Assembly: GCA_035415725.1 (NCBI GenBank)
Contig: DAOOGN010000005.1
Location: 1-64,000, forward strand
Source: DSWT01 sp035415725
GTDB lineage: Bacteria > Chloroflexota > Anaerolineae > B4-G1 > SLSP01
Direction of reading: 5' to 3'
Length of the DNA: 64,000 bases
In this document: piece by piece, positions 62,324 through 64,000 of the stretch
How the letters are laid out: each line of letters opens with the position of its first letter
Position numbering within the stretch: position 1 is the first letter of the stretch
Made by a program: the position numbers and the translations under genes
Notes under the pieces: model-generated
Told to the model about the DNA's origin: nothing
The model's input: the letters and a program-made list of their open reading frames with translations, nothing else
The model's database searches: none

Positions 62324-64000
62324 TCAAAATGTCAAGCGCATCATGTAGCCGCCAACACTGACATCCATGGTTTCCGCCGGCAAATCGACCAGACAATAGG
62401 GGTTTTCGTAATGTTTGAAACCCGTGATCGGTTGTTCCACCCCATCACGGAGGAGCGCCCCTTCCCAGCCAAAAGACAACGTCTCCCCTCGCAAGGTGGG
62501 ATAAGTCACCCTCAGCCCCTGCACATCCACCGCCGAGTCCAGCACCTTCTGCTGAAATTCCTCAAAACTGCCGTCCACGGCCGCGCGTCCCATCTGGCAG
62601 ATCCACACGGTCTCGCGTCCATAAGAACGCAATTCGCGGTAGGCCGCCGGACCGCGTTTCTGCAAAGACAGACCGTTCGAGGCATAAAGCGCGAGATAGC
62701 CGTCCCCTTTACGCGCCAAGGCCCAGTTGTCATGGAGCTTGTAAGCGTCGAACTGGTAAACCGGGAAATGGGCGTGGGTGAAACCCAGCCAGTCGTCTTC
62801 CGGGAGATGGTACAGCGCGAGCAGCACGTCTTTCCACTGCGCCACACGCGGCAGGATGTAATTGCCGGCCCAGAAGTTGGGACGATGCGCGTCGTCCTCA
62901 CTGACCACGGGGGGATGGTTGACGAAGACGACGGCGTCGGGGCCGAAAGTCGCCTGCCAGATGTGCTGCTGATAGCCCTTCTCGCCGGGCCGGTAATCTT
63001 GAGCGGAGGCCAGCATATAGTCGGGCGTTCTGTAGGTGACCTTGTTGATCTCGTCGCCCGCCGCGCTGATGACATGGCGCTCGCGGTTCCACATCTCTTC
63101 ATGTTGGTCGGTCGCAATGTCGGCAATCATCAGCGGGAAATCGTACCCCGAACACGCCAGCGCCACCAGGCCGCGCAGGTGCTGGTTGTAGACGCCTTGT
63201 CCCCACAGCAGGCGGCAAATGCCTGAAGTAGCCTCCAGTTGCCCCGATTTGATGTGCGGGGCGTAGGTCCGCCCGTGCGTCGAACCGAAAACGCCTTTGT
63301 AACTGTTGAACGCTATCGTCAAGAGCATTTTGTCGCTGACGACAGCCGCAAGTTCGATAACCTGCTCCGTCTCGGCCAGGCTGACAAGATGCGACAGCGC
63401 CAGGAGATCTTCCTCGAAGTAGCAGTTGGAATCCCATTCCCAGAAGCCGGTCGTTCCGCGCGTCTTGAGCCATGCCAGAGCCAGACGCTCGCCCTTCTCA
63501 CGATGCCACCGCCCGGTCTGCCCGGTGTTGGAGAAGATCTCGTCGGGATAGAGCTGCCCGGCGAGAATTTCGCACGTATGAAAGAGGATGCTGTGATTCT
63601 CGGTTGTATAGCACATCGCGTCGGCGCCAGGCTCGTCGTGCCAGTATTTGAAGTTGAGCACACACTCCTTGAGTGGCGTTTTCAGCTCGGCGGGGAATTC
63701 ATCTTTGTCCATGTAACGGTACATCACCCCCAGCAAGCCCACGAGATAGAAGTCACTGCAGTCGCCGCGTCCGTTGATAGACTCAATGGACTTGAGAATG
63801 ACGTGCTGATCGACATCCTGCCATTTTCCAAGCTCGAACCTGGCAATCTCGGCATAAAGGTCGTTTTTCTGCGTGGCCGCATATTGCAATGCCTCGTGAC
63901 TGCGCTCCTCCAGGGTGCCATACGGCGTTTCTGAATACGCATTGTCCAGAATAAAGAAAGGCATATCCCTTTGATAGCGGACATTCCAGAACGCGTATTC
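62324..64000 (-). CDS. Toroid-like protein of unknown function, 5' end off the window
   Basis: At least 558 aa, partial. The longest ATG is at 63964, but the frame continues to the window edge as sensible protein (EYAFWNVRYQRD) with no clear ribosome site at that ATG, so the true start is probably beyond position 64000. The first ~300 residues look all-helical with GDCSDFYLVGLLGVMYRY, ENHSILFHTCEILAGQLYP and WEWDSNCYFEEDLLALSHL, as in (alpha/alpha) toroid enzymes such as heparinase or alginate lyases; the C-terminal part is beta-rich. His, Trp and acidic residues repeat, but no catalytic signature can be named. Beside an oligosaccharide-capable ABC operon, a sugar-polymer enzyme is a reasonable guess only. 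Confidence 0.7.
   Translation of the reverse strand, partial: EYAFWNVRYQRDMPFFILDNAYSETPYGTLEERSHEALQYAATQKNDLYAEIARFELGKWQDVDQHVILKSIESINGRGDCSDFYLVGLLGVMYRYMDKDEFPAELKTPLKECVLNFKYWHDEPGADAMCYTTENHSILFHTCEILAGQLYPDEIFSNTGQTGRWHREKGERLALAWLKTRGTTGFWEWDSNCYFEEDLLALSHLVSLAETEQVIELAAVVSDKMLLTIAFNSYKGVFGSTHGRTYAPHIKSGQLEATSGICRLLWGQGVYNQHLRGLVALACSGYDFPLMIADIATDQHEEMWNRERHVISAAGDEINKVTYRTPDYMLASAQDYRPGEKGYQQHIWQATFGPDAVVFVNHPPVVSEDDAHRPNFWAGNYILPRVAQWKDVLLALYHLPEDDWLGFTHAHFPVYQFDAYKLHDNWALARKGDGYLALYASNGLSLQKRGPAAYRELRSYGRETVWICQMGRAAVDGSFEEFQQKVLDSAVDVQGLRVTYPTLRGETLSFGWEGALLRDGVEQPITGFKHYENPYCLVDLPAETMDVSVGGYMMRLTF

Overview
The window is one strand-mixed, gene-dense chromosomal stretch, GC-rich by eye (about 60%), with no rRNA, tRNA, phage, plasmid or CRISPR locus that I could find. 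The gene content (complete V/A-type ATPase operon beside a membrane pyrophosphatase, an oleABCD long-chain olefin set, several GAF/PAS histidine kinases, many aldo/keto reductases and sugar transporters, and intergenic gaps full of small palindromic repeats) fits a member of the Chloroflexota (Anaerolineae-like). That placement is inference from gene content, not from a marker gene.

Layout. 0.25-16 kb (+): sugar and sugar-acid metabolism and accessory genes: MFS permease, thyX, KDPG-type aldolase, second MFS permease, orphan sugar-binding lipoprotein, three aldo/keto reductases, rmlA, a sugar isomerase/epimerase, a serine beta-lactamase-family hydrolase, a Nudix protein fused to a HExxH domain, and an S9 peptidase. 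16.1-21.0 kb: oleC-oleD (+) converging on oleB-oleA (-), a full head-to-head hydrocarbon (beta-lactone to olefin) pathway. 21-24.6 kb: ADP-ribosylglycohydrolase, an EamA permease, a MalY-type aminotransferase and a 28-unit 9-bp minisatellite. 25-31 kb (+): a PDZ/multi-TM/GAF/PAS histidine kinase split by a G8 homopolymer frameshift, a soluble GAF kinase, and a membrane protein of unknown function. 31.2-44 kb: an energy island, with K+-independent-type membrane pyrophosphatase (-), an unknown gene (-), then the nine-gene V/A-ATPase operon H-C-I-K-F-E-A-B-D (+) and a UspA protein. 44.4-55 kb: an alcohol dehydrogenase (+), then a minus-strand series: radical SAM protein, TPR/TM/beta-helix protein, FAD oxidoreductase, PAS/GAF kinase, receiver-kinase. 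55.3-61.5 kb (-): a peptide/oligosaccharide ABC importer (SBP, two permeases, two ATPases). 62.3 kb to the end (-): a large toroid-like protein running off the window.

The most unusual layer is non-coding. Two families of short transposon-like elements without a transposase recur here. One is a 124-bp element with 11-bp perfect terminal inverted repeats; three full copies are each flanked by an exact 4-bp direct repeat (ATAA, TAGA, TGCT), and one of them has landed inside a copy of the other family. The second is about 340 bp with GTAWCTATTC ends; one complete copy is flanked by AATTTAA repeats. A third family of about 92 bp hairpins and several isolated palindromes fill most remaining gaps.

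Functionally, carbohydrate uptake and oxidation feed an energy system in which pyrophosphate and ATP are both coupled to membrane ion gradients. The ole genes would turn fatty acyl-CoAs into very long-chain olefins for the membrane. The kinases have no DNA-binding response regulator in the window, so their outputs lie elsewhere.
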